From positions 1 through 12,125 of the forward strand of contig CALBSQ010000134.1 of the NCBI GenBank assembly GCA_937967325.1: a DNA stretch of 12,125 bases, written 5' to 3'. The notes beneath the pieces were generated by a model. It saw only the letters and a program-made list of their open reading frames with translations, made no database searches and had not been told where the DNA came from. Positions 5,710 to 12,125 of this stretch are shown here, piece after piece (positions within the stretch are counted from its first letter, which is position 1; every line of letters starts with the position of its first letter). This DNA comes from an uncultured Chloroflexota bacterium (lineage in GTDB: Bacteria > Chloroflexota > UBA4733). The position numbers and the translations under genes are program-made.

Positions 5710-6666
5710 TCAGTTGCCGCCCAAAACGGATCCGATCAGCGCCGGCTGTCCGCGAACGAACTCCGTGGCGGACAGGGGCCGCCGCCCTTCGATCTGCAGG
5801 TCGGAAACGGCCAGTTCCCCCTGTCCGGTCGCGACAAGAATCACCGGGCCGGAACCGCTATCGAACAAGCCGGTGACCGTGCCCGGCGCTGTTCCTGACT
5901 CCTGGCGGATAGGCGCAGCCGACAGCACCACGAGACGCCGGCCCTCCCAAGTGGTGAACGTGCCGGGCCAAGGATGGAAGGCGCGGACTCGTCGCACCAG
6001 TTCTTCGGCCGGTCGCGACCAATCGAGCCGCCCATCCTCGCGGGTAAGTCGTGTCGAGTAGGTCGCTGCCGAGTCATCCTGGAGAACCGCCACCAGCTTC
6101 CCAGCCACCCAGTCGTCGAGCACGGCCACGGTGCGTTCGGCGCCCAGTGAACCCAGCCGCTCGGTGAGCGCTCCGGCAGATTCATTCGGGCCAATCGTCG
6201 TTCGTACTTGATCGACAATCGGCCCGGCATCCATCGCCTTGACCAGCTTGATGATGGTCACCCCCGTTTCTATATCGCCGGCCAGGATGGCCGAGGTAAC
6301 CGGCGATGGGCCGCGATGGCGTGGCAGGAGCGACGGGTGGACATTGAGCCACCCGGCAGGAGGAATGGCGAGGACCCTTCGCGGCAGCAGCTGCGCGTAA
6401 CTCGCCACTAGCCCAACGTCAGGCGATAGACGCTGCAGATCGTGGACAACCTCGGGCGAGCGCAGCGACTCCGGTTGGTAGACGAGAACCCCGGCCCTTT
6501 GCGCCAGTAGCTTCACCGGCGGCGGCTGCAGTGTCGCGGACCTCCCTAGGGGGCGATCAGGTTGGGTAAAGCTGGCGACGATCTGCCAATCAGGCCGCCC
6601 GGCCTCTAGCAACGCGCCCAGCACGTGTTCCGCGATATCCCGCGTCCCCATGAAGACGATTCGCAT
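5710..6666 (-). CDS. fmt: Methionyl-tRNA formyltransferase
   Basis: Fmt transfers the formyl group of 10-formyl-tetrahydrofolate to the amino group of initiator Met-tRNA in the cytoplasm. At 318 aa it has the usual length. The N-terminal hydrolase-type Rossmann domain (1 to ~205) begins MRIVFMGTRDIAEHVL and carries QPDRPLGR (35-42) and VASYAQLLP (87-95). The catalytic N108-V-H110 lies in LNVHPSLLPRHRGPSP, and D146 lies in KAMDAGPI. The C-terminal OB-like tRNA-binding domain contains AFHPWPGTFT. All three catalytic residues of the family are present. The start is ATG, with no obvious ribosome binding site. It lies 30 nt downstream of the ABC permease stop and may be cotranscribed with it. No def (peptide deformylase) gene, a frequent partner, is adjacent on either side. 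It converges on the bS22-like gene. Confidence 0.97.
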   Translation of the reverse strand: MRIVFMGTRDIAEHVLGALLEAGRPDWQIVASFTQPDRPLGRSATLQPPPVKLLAQRAGVLVYQPESLRSPEVVHDLQRLSPDVGLVASYAQLLPRRVLAIPPAGWLNVHPSLLPRHRGPSPVTSAILAGDIETGVTIIKLVKAMDAGPIVDQVRTTIGPNESAGALTERLGSLGAERTVAVLDDWVAGKLVAVLQDDSAATYSTRLTREDGRLDWSRPAEELVRRVRAFHPWPGTFTTWEGRRLVVLSAAPIRQESGTAPGTVTGLFDSGSGPVILVATGQGELAVSDLQIEGRRPLSATEFVRGQPALIGSVLGGN

Positions 6667-6696
6667 GCATGGGCCATTCTTGGTCGCGCCGTGACG

Positions 6697-7992
6697 CTAA
6701 TTCGTGCCGGCAATTGCGGTGACCGGGTCAATGCGCGCCGCTCGGAGGGCGGGCACGAGGCCGGCCAGACCGCTGACGATCGTTACGGCGACCACGGTGC
6801 CGATCAACACTGGAACGGGGAAGCTGAGCGATAGGGGCGGGCTATCCGGCAACTGGATCGGCTTGATCGCAAACACGATTCGGGAAAAGGCCTGTGCGAT
6901 GAGACCTCCGAGCACGCCTCCCAGCACACCAAGCAGCAATGACTCCAACAGAAAGAGCATCCCGACGTGCCAGCTGCGCGCGCCGATCGCTTTCATGATG
7001 CCGATCTCCCGAGCGCGCTCCGCCACCGCCGCGAGCAGCATATTGATGATATTGACCACGGCGAGGACCAGTGCGATAGCGGCGATGATTGCAGCAACCA
7101 GCCGCGCCGTTCCCAGCGCGTCCGAAAGGCTCTTGGCCAGGGTATCCGATGTCTCCACGTGCAATTTCAGCGTGTCGATCTCCTGGCGCACCGTCGCGAC
7201 ATCTTGCACACGGGCGGCAACGACAACAGCCGCGTCATAGCCGCCCGAAGGGGAGCCCGGTGACGTAGGGAGCATCGCCATCCCGGCGTCGTAAGGAATG
7301 TAGCCGAACGGCGCTCGTCCGTCGATGATCCCCACAATGCGCAGATCCACCGGCGGCGCATCTTGACCATCCGGAGACTGCGCCGCGAAAGGGATCGTTT
7401 TCCCCACCCAGCCGCCAAGGTCGACGGGCAGCGCCTGGCTCGCGCCACTTGGCGGCGTGGCCGCCGCCCCGCGCGGTCCGCCCGCACCACCGGCTGCCGG
7501 CTGACCCACGACAAGTTGCAGAAAGCCGGCGGTAACCACCATGACCTGGGCGTGGTCGTCGGTGAACAACTGCCCGTTGAGCAAATGTACACCGGCCCCG
7601 CCGCTGAGGTAGCTAGAGGGCACGGGCCTGAGCTCCAAGGGGACACCGGCGCCGTTGATGCTGGCGGTGCCACCGAGCTGCGCTTCGGCGAACGCCAATC
7701 GAACGCGCGGCAGCGAACGGAGCTTCTGTAGCGTCGCGGCGTCGATGCCGGGCGGCGGCCCGGAGGTCGGTACGGATGAGGAGACGGAGAGCGGCGGATC
7801 GACGTGGAGAACCGTGGCCGGCTCATAGTTCCCTAGCTGGACTTGCAACTGTTGCTGTAATCCCAATGCCACGCTCAGAAACAGCAAGAGTCCGGCGGTT
7901 CCGACAATCACTGAAATCAGGGTGATAGTGGACCGCAGCCGTCGGCGCAAGAGACCCTTGGCAGCCAACCCAAGCAGCCGCCTCAAGAGCAA
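6697..7992 (-). CDS. MacB/FtsX-type ABC transporter permease
   Basis: This 431-aa inner-membrane permease has the MacB/LolC topology. A basic N-terminus (RRLLGLAAKGLLRRRLRS) precedes TM1 (~22-44). An extracytoplasmic MacB core-like domain (~50-290) follows, with a Gly/Ala/Pro-rich loop near 163-190. The FtsX block has TM2 (~298-322), TM3 (~345-368) and TM4 (~391-415). AERAREIGIMKAIGA (324-338) is the coupling segment. PALRAARIDPVTAI (414-427) is the family's C-terminal motif. Such permeases do not channel substrate but use ATP-driven movement to push or extract lipoproteins, lipids, peptides or drugs. The start is TTG at 7992, overlapping the ATPase stop, with AGGAG 8 nt upstream. The substrate is unknown. 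Confidence 0.93.
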   Translation of the reverse strand: MLLRRLLGLAAKGLLRRRLRSTITLISVIVGTAGLLLFLSVALGLQQQLQVQLGNYEPATVLHVDPPLSVSSSVPTSGPPPGIDAATLQKLRSLPRVRLAFAEAQLGGTASINGAGVPLELRPVPSSYLSGGAGVHLLNGQLFTDDHAQVMVVTAGFLQLVVGQPAAGGAGGPRGAAATPPSGASQALPVDLGGWVGKTIPFAAQSPDGQDAPPVDLRIVGIIDGRAPFGYIPYDAGMAMLPTSPGSPSGGYDAAVVVAARVQDVATVRQEIDTLKLHVETSDTLAKSLSDALGTARLVAAIIAAIALVLAVVNIINMLLAAVAERAREIGIMKAIGARSWHVGMLFLLESLLLGVLGGVLGGLIAQAFSRIVFAIKPIQLPDSPPLSLSFPVPVLIGTVVAVTIVSGLAGLVPALRAARIDPVTAIAGTN

Positions 7993-8741
7993 GGGACCTT
8001 CTCCTCTACAGCGATGCGACCACTTACCAGATTGATCTGTCGGTCCGCCTGTCGCGCCAGAGAGGAGTGGTGGGTAACCAGAATGAGGGTCTTGGAGAAC
8101 TCGCGCACCAGCTCAAACAGCAGCCAGGCGATCCCATCACCGGTCGCCTCGTCGAGATTGCCCGTTGGCTCATCGGCCAGAATGAGGGGAGGGTTGGTGA
8201 CCAGTGCTCGTGCGATGGCGACGCGCTGTTGCTCACCTCCGGAAAGCTGCGCCGGCAGCCGGTCGGCGGTGCCGTCGAGCCCGACAATGTGCAGTAAGCG
8301 CGCCACCCGGCGCCGGCCATCCTTGACGCTCACCCCACCGAAGTACAGAGGAAAGAGGACATTCTCCGCGACCGTCAGGTCGGGCAGGAGATTAAACGCC
8401 TGAAAAATGATGCCCACGTCCCGATTGCGAAAACGGGCCAGTCCACGCGGCTGGAGTTGGAGCACGTTCTTCCCCACCACGCGCAGCTCCCCCCCTGCCG
8501 GCCGCGCGAGGCCGGCCAATAGATGGAGCAGCGTGCTCTTGCCAGATCCGGAGGGCCCGACGACCGCGGTTGCGCTGCCCTGCGCCACGGAGAACGTGAC
8601 GTCGTCCAGCGCCTTAACCAGCTGCTGACCGCGATGGTAGACCTGAGTCAGTCCGCTCGCTTCCACGACCGGCACGCCCTCATCCAACTCGTGATCGTGG
8701 ATGAGGAACTCCTTCTGCGCGTCGACCCCGCCCACCTCCAA
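7983..8741 (-). CDS. LolD/MacB-type ABC transporter ATPase
   Basis: This 252-aa cytoplasmic nucleotide-binding subunit pairs with the downstream permease. Walker A is GPSGSGKST (62-70). The Q-loop is IIFQAFNLLPDLTVAENV (111-128), characteristic of the LolD/MacB/FtsE group. The signature is LSGGEQQRVAIARAL (166-180), Walker B is LILADEPTGNLD (186-197), and the H-loop is THH (223-225). All catalytic residues are present. The last ten bases overlap the permease start, so the two are translationally coupled. The start is uncertain. TTG at 8741 has AGGAG only 3 nt away, and in-frame GTG codons at residues 3 and 23 are alternatives that would shorten the unusual acidic leader. It lies 77 nt downstream of the M81 gene in the same direction. 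Confidence 0.94.
   Translation of the reverse strand: MEVGGVDAQKEFLIHDHELDEGVPVVEASGLTQVYHRGQQLVKALDDVTFSVAQGSATAVVGPSGSGKSTLLHLLAGLARPAGGELRVVGKNVLQLQPRGLARFRNRDVGIIFQAFNLLPDLTVAENVLFPLYFGGVSVKDGRRRVARLLHIVGLDGTADRLPAQLSGGEQQRVAIARALVTNPPLILADEPTGNLDEATGDGIAWLLFELVREFSKTLILVTHHSSLARQADRQINLVSGRIAVEEKVPCS
8001..8005 (-). promoter_or_regulatory. Ribosome binding site for the permease TTG start
   Basis: On the minus strand AGGAG, within GAGGAGAAGG, lies 8 nt before the TTG at 7992 and inside the end of the ATPase gene. It supports the overlapping TTG start. Confidence 0.6.
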
Positions 8742-8818
8742 TCGCTCCTCATCTCAGTGTACATGGTTCGGAATGGCTTCCCGGCGGCTCCATCGCCCAA
8801 ATGGGGGGTGACCTAACC

Positions 8819-10312
8819 CTACACGTCGCTTGTGCCGTACGACGCTTCCGGCTCAAATGGATACAGTGGGCGCCGCCGACGCCGGTAGGAGAAATGCGAG
8901 AGATCGGAAGTGGTCACGCCCGGGGTGTTGACCAGGATGATTTCGGCGGCAATCGGCTCGTACGCCGGTCGAGGTGAGACAACCCCCTTGGCAACCACTA
9001 CACGCTTGCTCTCCGGTCGAATGCCCAACGAGTACATCTGTTGGATGCTCGTGTTGCCCACGCGCCGGCTGGTGAGCACTAATGTGTGCTCATCGTCTGT
9101 CTCGATCACGGCGGTGACGCCGCCGTCGAAGTAGCGAGCGCCGCCATGGGTGGGCTGCGCATCCTCAAATTTGCCGTCCGAGATCAGCCGCACCATGCCG
9201 GTCACTTCCACCGGCGGCGCCGGTGAATCAATGTCGTGGCCACCCACTCGAAAGGTGAGCGTATGTCCAACGCCGGCTGCCAGGCAAGCTGCGACGGCGT
9301 CCGGATCGTACAGGGTCTGCAAGTAGCCGCGGATGCCTAATCGCTTCGCCTCCGCGAGCAGCACCGTGGAATCGCCGGGGCTGCCGCCGCCGATGTTGTC
9401 ACCGACATCCATGAGCACGACCGGTCCCCTAGGAGCCGCCGCGGCGGCACGCAGCGCCTCCGTCGGCGACGGGGTATGGCCGACGAACTCGCGCCGACGC
9501 TGCCAGGAGCGACCGGCCAGCCACTGGGCCACCTCTCGCGCCGCGACCACATTGCCGTCGTGAACTACCAGGAAGGCCATGCCCATTTCCGGTACGTCGG
9601 CGTAGGGGTAGCCCTCCGCCACGCTGGCCGACAATACGCCCGGACGAGCCATCACTGTGGCGGCGTCCTGCATGACTCCTCGCATCGGCTCCTCGCCGGT
9701 GAACTGCCGCACGATATTGATGGCCAGCGGTGGCGTTTCCAGCGCCTGGACTGGTCTGATCTCGCCGCGAATTGTCCGGACCACCAGCTCCGCGCACTCC
9801 AGCGCGCGCGGGCGCGGGTCGAGGTGTGGATTGGTGCGGTACAGGACCGTAACCGTGGCGTTGTCCACCATCTTCGCGGTCAAGTTAGTGTGCAGATCCA
9901 GTGAGAGGCCGATGGGCAGCCTCGGTCCGACCAGCGCCCGTACACGGGCCGCGATCTCTCCGTCGGCGTCCGCGTACTGCTCGGATACGGCCGCTCCGTG
10001 CAAGGCTAACAGCACCCCGTCCCATGGACCGTCGCTCTCCAGCAACTGCAGCATCTCCGCGGTGATCCGCTCAAACGCGTCGGCCGTAATCATTCCGGCC
10101 GGCTCGGTGGCGGCGAAGTACAGGGGCGCCACCGTGCAGCCGAAGCGATCGGCAGCCTCCAGGTAGCCAGCGATCGTGCTATGCGCGTGCCGGTGCCGCT
10201 GCACGACCTCTTCACCGCGCAGGATCCCGCTCTGGACGAACCGGTCATAACTGGTAGGTTGCTGCACAAAGGTGTTGGTCTCGTGACTGAATCCCAGAAG
10301 GGCTAGGCGCAC
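8819..10312 (-). CDS. M81 family metallopeptidase (MlrC-like)
   Basis: This 497-aa protein belongs to the MlrC/M81 family, named after microcystinase C of sphingomonads. Most members have unknown natural substrates; small peptides or amide-containing compounds are likely. The N-terminal DUF1485-type domain starts RLALLGFSHETNTF. ALHGAA (103-108) and LDLHTNLT (138-145) follow. D139, H141 and H163 (in YRTNPHLDPRPRA) have the same 2- and 22-residue spacing as the zinc ligands reported for MlrC (D167, H169, H191, from memory). Later blocks are GYPYADVPEMG, MDVGDNIGGGSPGDST and LTSRRVGNTSIQQMYSLGI. No signal peptide is visible, so it is cytoplasmic. The start is GTG, 7 nt after AGGAAGG. It lies 102 nt downstream of the kelch gene and 77 nt upstream of the ABC ATPase, all on the minus strand. 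A shared role with the transporter is possible but unproven. Confidence 0.94.
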   Translation of the reverse strand: MRLALLGFSHETNTFVQQPTSYDRFVQSGILRGEEVVQRHRHAHSTIAGYLEAADRFGCTVAPLYFAATEPAGMITADAFERITAEMLQLLESDGPWDGVLLALHGAAVSEQYADADGEIAARVRALVGPRLPIGLSLDLHTNLTAKMVDNATVTVLYRTNPHLDPRPRALECAELVVRTIRGEIRPVQALETPPLAINIVRQFTGEEPMRGVMQDAATVMARPGVLSASVAEGYPYADVPEMGMAFLVVHDGNVVAAREVAQWLAGRSWQRRREFVGHTPSPTEALRAAAAAPRGPVVLMDVGDNIGGGSPGDSTVLLAEAKRLGIRGYLQTLYDPDAVAACLAAGVGHTLTFRVGGHDIDSPAPPVEVTGMVRLISDGKFEDAQPTHGGARYFDGGVTAVIETDDEHTLVLTSRRVGNTSIQQMYSLGIRPESKRVVVAKGVVSPRPAYEPIAAEIILVNTPGVTTSDLSHFSYRRRRRPLYPFEPEASYGTSDV

Positions 10313-10319
10313 GTCATTT

Positions 10320-10326
10320 CCTTCCT
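10320..10326 (-). promoter_or_regulatory. Ribosome binding site for the M81 GTG start
   Basis: AGGAAGG on the minus strand is 7 nt before the GTG at 10312. It decides for the GTG over the nearby out-of-frame ATG. Confidence 0.6.
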
Positions 10327-10414
10327 GTTTGGGCTCGCGCTGCTCATCTCTTCACAACCGCCTGACCTATCCCCTCCGTCAGATGCTACCGGCAGCCCAC
10401 CGGACTCTGTCGCG

Positions 10415-12004
10415 CTAGTCCGCCGTGAAGGCGTTGGTCAGGTCCGTATTGGGTAGCGCACCGGGCTTGCGAACCCAGCCTGCTGCACCCGGGTCGTATT
10501 GCGCCAGAAATGCGCTTGCCGCCCCCTCCGCCGCGAGATCCGGCGGCATATTCTGACCCAGCAGGAGATCCTTCAGATAATCCACGAGAAGAATGCTCTG
10601 CGTACAACGGCAGCCGGCATCGTACATCATGATGCCGCGCTGCCAGCGCAGGTAGATGAAATTGTGATTGTTTGGGTCCATCAGCGGCTTACTTGTGGGA
10701 ACGCCCCACAGCTCGAGATCGATCGCCGGCAAGAGCGCCGCGTCACCACCGTCCGGAAAGGCCGCCCGCGAAGGGACGGACGCCAAGAAGCTGGCATAGA
10801 AGTTGACCGGCACGCCGGCAAGTGAGTCCGGAGCATGGTCCTTGACCCACTTCAGCAGTGCCGGCTGGTTGGTCGGGTCGACGATGGTGGCGAGCAGACT
10901 GCTATCCACGCCGGGGACGGTGCTGCTGTTGAGGCCGGTATACGGCAACAGCCCGGCGTCGAGCAAGTTCAACAATCGCGCCTGACCGTGCTCATCAAGC
11001 TGGACAATGCGCCGCTGAAAGAACTGGACCTGGAAGCCCTGGAAGGTAAAGGTCCGGCTCGTCGGGTACCCAAAGGTGGCGACACCTCCCCGGTGGGCGA
11101 AATAGCTCCAGATCGCGTCATTGTCGATTCGGAAGCCGGTCTGGGCAAAATAGCGCCCGTCGTGCGCCAGCGATCTTGCCACGATAGAGGGCAACGATGT
11201 CCCCGGAGAAAGGGCAGCGCCATCGCCGAAGTAGGTGAGGCCCGCCGTTGCGCTTGATCCGCCCCAGATCACCATCTGCGTACCAGTCCACACAACGATT
11301 TCCCCTAACCGCTTGCCGATTGCACCCGCGGTCGACAGCGAGGACCAGGTAGCGGTCAGTGGATCGTAGGCGCCGCCGTCCTGCGGCAAGATGCCGGCAG
11401 CGCCGGCTACTCCGCCCCAAATCAGCATTCGCGTGCCGGTCCACAAGGCGACGTGACCCACGCGGGCGGTCGGCGCGCCGGTGAGCGACAGCGGGCGCCA
11501 GGATTTGGCGCCCGGATTGTACGCCGCGCCGTTCCCCAGCACGCTGCCGGTGCTGCTCGCGTCGCCGCCCCAGACGAGCATATCGGCGCCGGTCCACACG
11601 GCGGTGTGGAGGCCACGGGGACTGGGTGCACCGTTGGTGGGGAGTGGATGCCAGGTGTTCGTGGCCGGTGAGAATGCCGCTCCGTCCCCAACTTCGACGG
11701 ACGGTCCGCCGAATCCGCCCCAGATCAACATCTGGGAGCCGGTCCACACGGCGCTATGACCATCTCGTGGGGTGGGCGCCCCAGTGCCGGGCAGGAGTTG
11801 CCAGGATCCACCACCCCGGTCGTCGGCGGCCGGATTGGCCGGTGACGAGGCGGCCAGCGCGGGCAGCCGGCAAGCCAGGAAGACCACGATACCCAGTAGC
11901 ACGGTCCGGGGCAATCGCAACGTGCCCCGAGTGAGGCAATAAGCGCGCAAGGCCGCGAACGGGAATCGTCCCCGACGGCCCCCCTTGTCGCCGGTAGGAA
12001 CCAC
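10415..12004 (-). CDS. Secreted kelch-repeat protein with Chloroflexota-type C-terminal module
   Basis: The protein is 529 aa. A basic leader and hydrophobic core (about 30-52, ending ALAAS) look like a Sec signal peptide, so it is probably exported. Four kelch-type units follow (about 68-268) with a period of 50-51 residues. Each is built as W..L…GAPTPR.GH.AVWTG..MLIWGG, with the GAP.PR element at 75, 125, 176 and, degenerate, at 227. The pattern stops mid-unit at GDGAALSPGTS. The next block (about 275-350) is different: FAQTGFRIDNDAIWSYFAHRGG, FGYPTSRTF and QVQFFQRRIVQLDEHG. I associate this pattern with secreted Chloroflexota proteins. The rest (350-529) has no recognised domain and contains an isolated CRC (465-467). 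The GTG start lacks a good ribosome binding site; TTG codons at residues 29 and 31 are alternatives. A beta-propeller normally needs five or more blades. The function is unknown. Confidence 0.82.
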   Translation of the reverse strand: MVPTGDKGGRRGRFPFAALRAYCLTRGTLRLPRTVLLGIVVFLACRLPALAASSPANPAADDRGGGSWQLLPGTGAPTPRDGHSAVWTGSQMLIWGGFGGPSVEVGDGAAFSPATNTWHPLPTNGAPSPRGLHTAVWTGADMLVWGGDASSTGSVLGNGAAYNPGAKSWRPLSLTGAPTARVGHVALWTGTRMLIWGGVAGAAGILPQDGGAYDPLTATWSSLSTAGAIGKRLGEIVVWTGTQMVIWGGSSATAGLTYFGDGAALSPGTSLPSIVARSLAHDGRYFAQTGFRIDNDAIWSYFAHRGGVATFGYPTSRTFTFQGFQVQFFQRRIVQLDEHGQARLLNLLDAGLLPYTGLNSSTVPGVDSSLLATIVDPTNQPALLKWVKDHAPDSLAGVPVNFYASFLASVPSRAAFPDGGDAALLPAIDLELWGVPTSKPLMDPNNHNFIYLRWQRGIMMYDAGCRCTQSILLVDYLKDLLLGQNMPPDLAAEGAASAFLAQYDPGAAGWVRKPGALPNTDLTNAFTAD

Positions 12005-12125
12005 TGGCGCCTACTTGCTTCTCGATCATGCCGCCGGCGATCCCCGCCATGCCATGGCTAGCGTCATCGCGGCAGACCAAGCCAGCATAGCACACCACGG
12101 CCGGGGGGCAGAGGGGCAGGGGAGC
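12005..12125. other. Region upstream of the kelch gene
   Basis: These 121 bases hold no supported gene. They should contain the kelch gene's promoter, but no good -35/-10 pair is visible. TATGCT on the minus strand near 12085 is a weak -10 candidate. The last ~30 bases are strongly G-rich. Confidence 0.35.

Noticed and set aside
6697..8741. Naming the ABC pair macB or lolCDE
   Set aside because: ATPase and permease are separate genes, there is no MacA adaptor, and a lipoprotein-release role cannot be assumed in a lineage that may lack a typical outer membrane.
12099..12125. Copy of the GC-rich inverted repeat at the right edge
   Set aside because: The tail is G-rich and ends AGGGGAGC like the arm, but the rest does not align, so it is probably compositional.

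Overview
The window is about 12.1 kb of high-GC bacterial chromosome. It most likely comes from the Chloroflexota (Thermomicrobia-like) or a related high-GC lineage. Four things point that way: GTG and TTG starts are frequent, short GC-rich intergenic inverted repeats are present, there is a 30-codon AURKAIP1/COX24 (bS22-like) gene, and a secreted kelch protein carries an 'FGYP…QFFQRR' tail module of a kind I associate with Chloroflexota. The assignment is an inference from gene style, not from a phylogenetic marker.

Layout from left to right. A Rieske [2Fe-2S] protein with a long, His-rich helical C-terminal region (129-1925, +) converges on a fumarylacetoacetate hydrolase-family enzyme (2086-2853, -). 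The gap between them is filled by a long inverted repeat with perfect 42-bp arms that touch both stop codons. A 412-bp non-coding stretch follows (2854-3265), holding a second, unrelated 33-bp inverted repeat and a 14-nt tandem repeat that runs to the end of the next gene. Next come two tightly linked minus-strand genes: folC (3965-5431), then a DPM1-like family 2 glycosyltransferase (3266-3955). Divergent from folC is a 30-codon gene for a very basic AURKAIP1/COX24-type (bS22-like) protein (5569-5661, +), with a recognisable promoter.

The right half is a minus-strand run, read right to left: secreted kelch-repeat protein (10415-12004), M81/MlrC-like metallopeptidase (8819-10312), LolD/MacB-type ABC ATPase (7983-8741), its overlapping FtsX/MacB permease (6697-7992), and fmt (5710-6666). 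The ATPase-permease pair is translationally coupled. Fmt follows the permease by 30 nt and may be cotranscribed.

Functional links: FolC makes and polyglutamylates folates. Fmt uses 10-formyl-tetrahydrofolate to formylate initiator Met-tRNA. The bS22-like protein between them is probably ribosomal, so positions 4-6.7 kb form a small one-carbon/translation neighbourhood. The ABC pair probably exports or extracts a lipid or peptide substrate. The roles of the Rieske fusion and the kelch protein are unknown. I found no CRISPR, tRNA, rRNA, insertion sequence or phage genes. The points most worth following are the stop-to-stop inverted repeat, the mini ribosomal-type gene, the Rieske-helical fusion and the abruptly ended kelch propeller.
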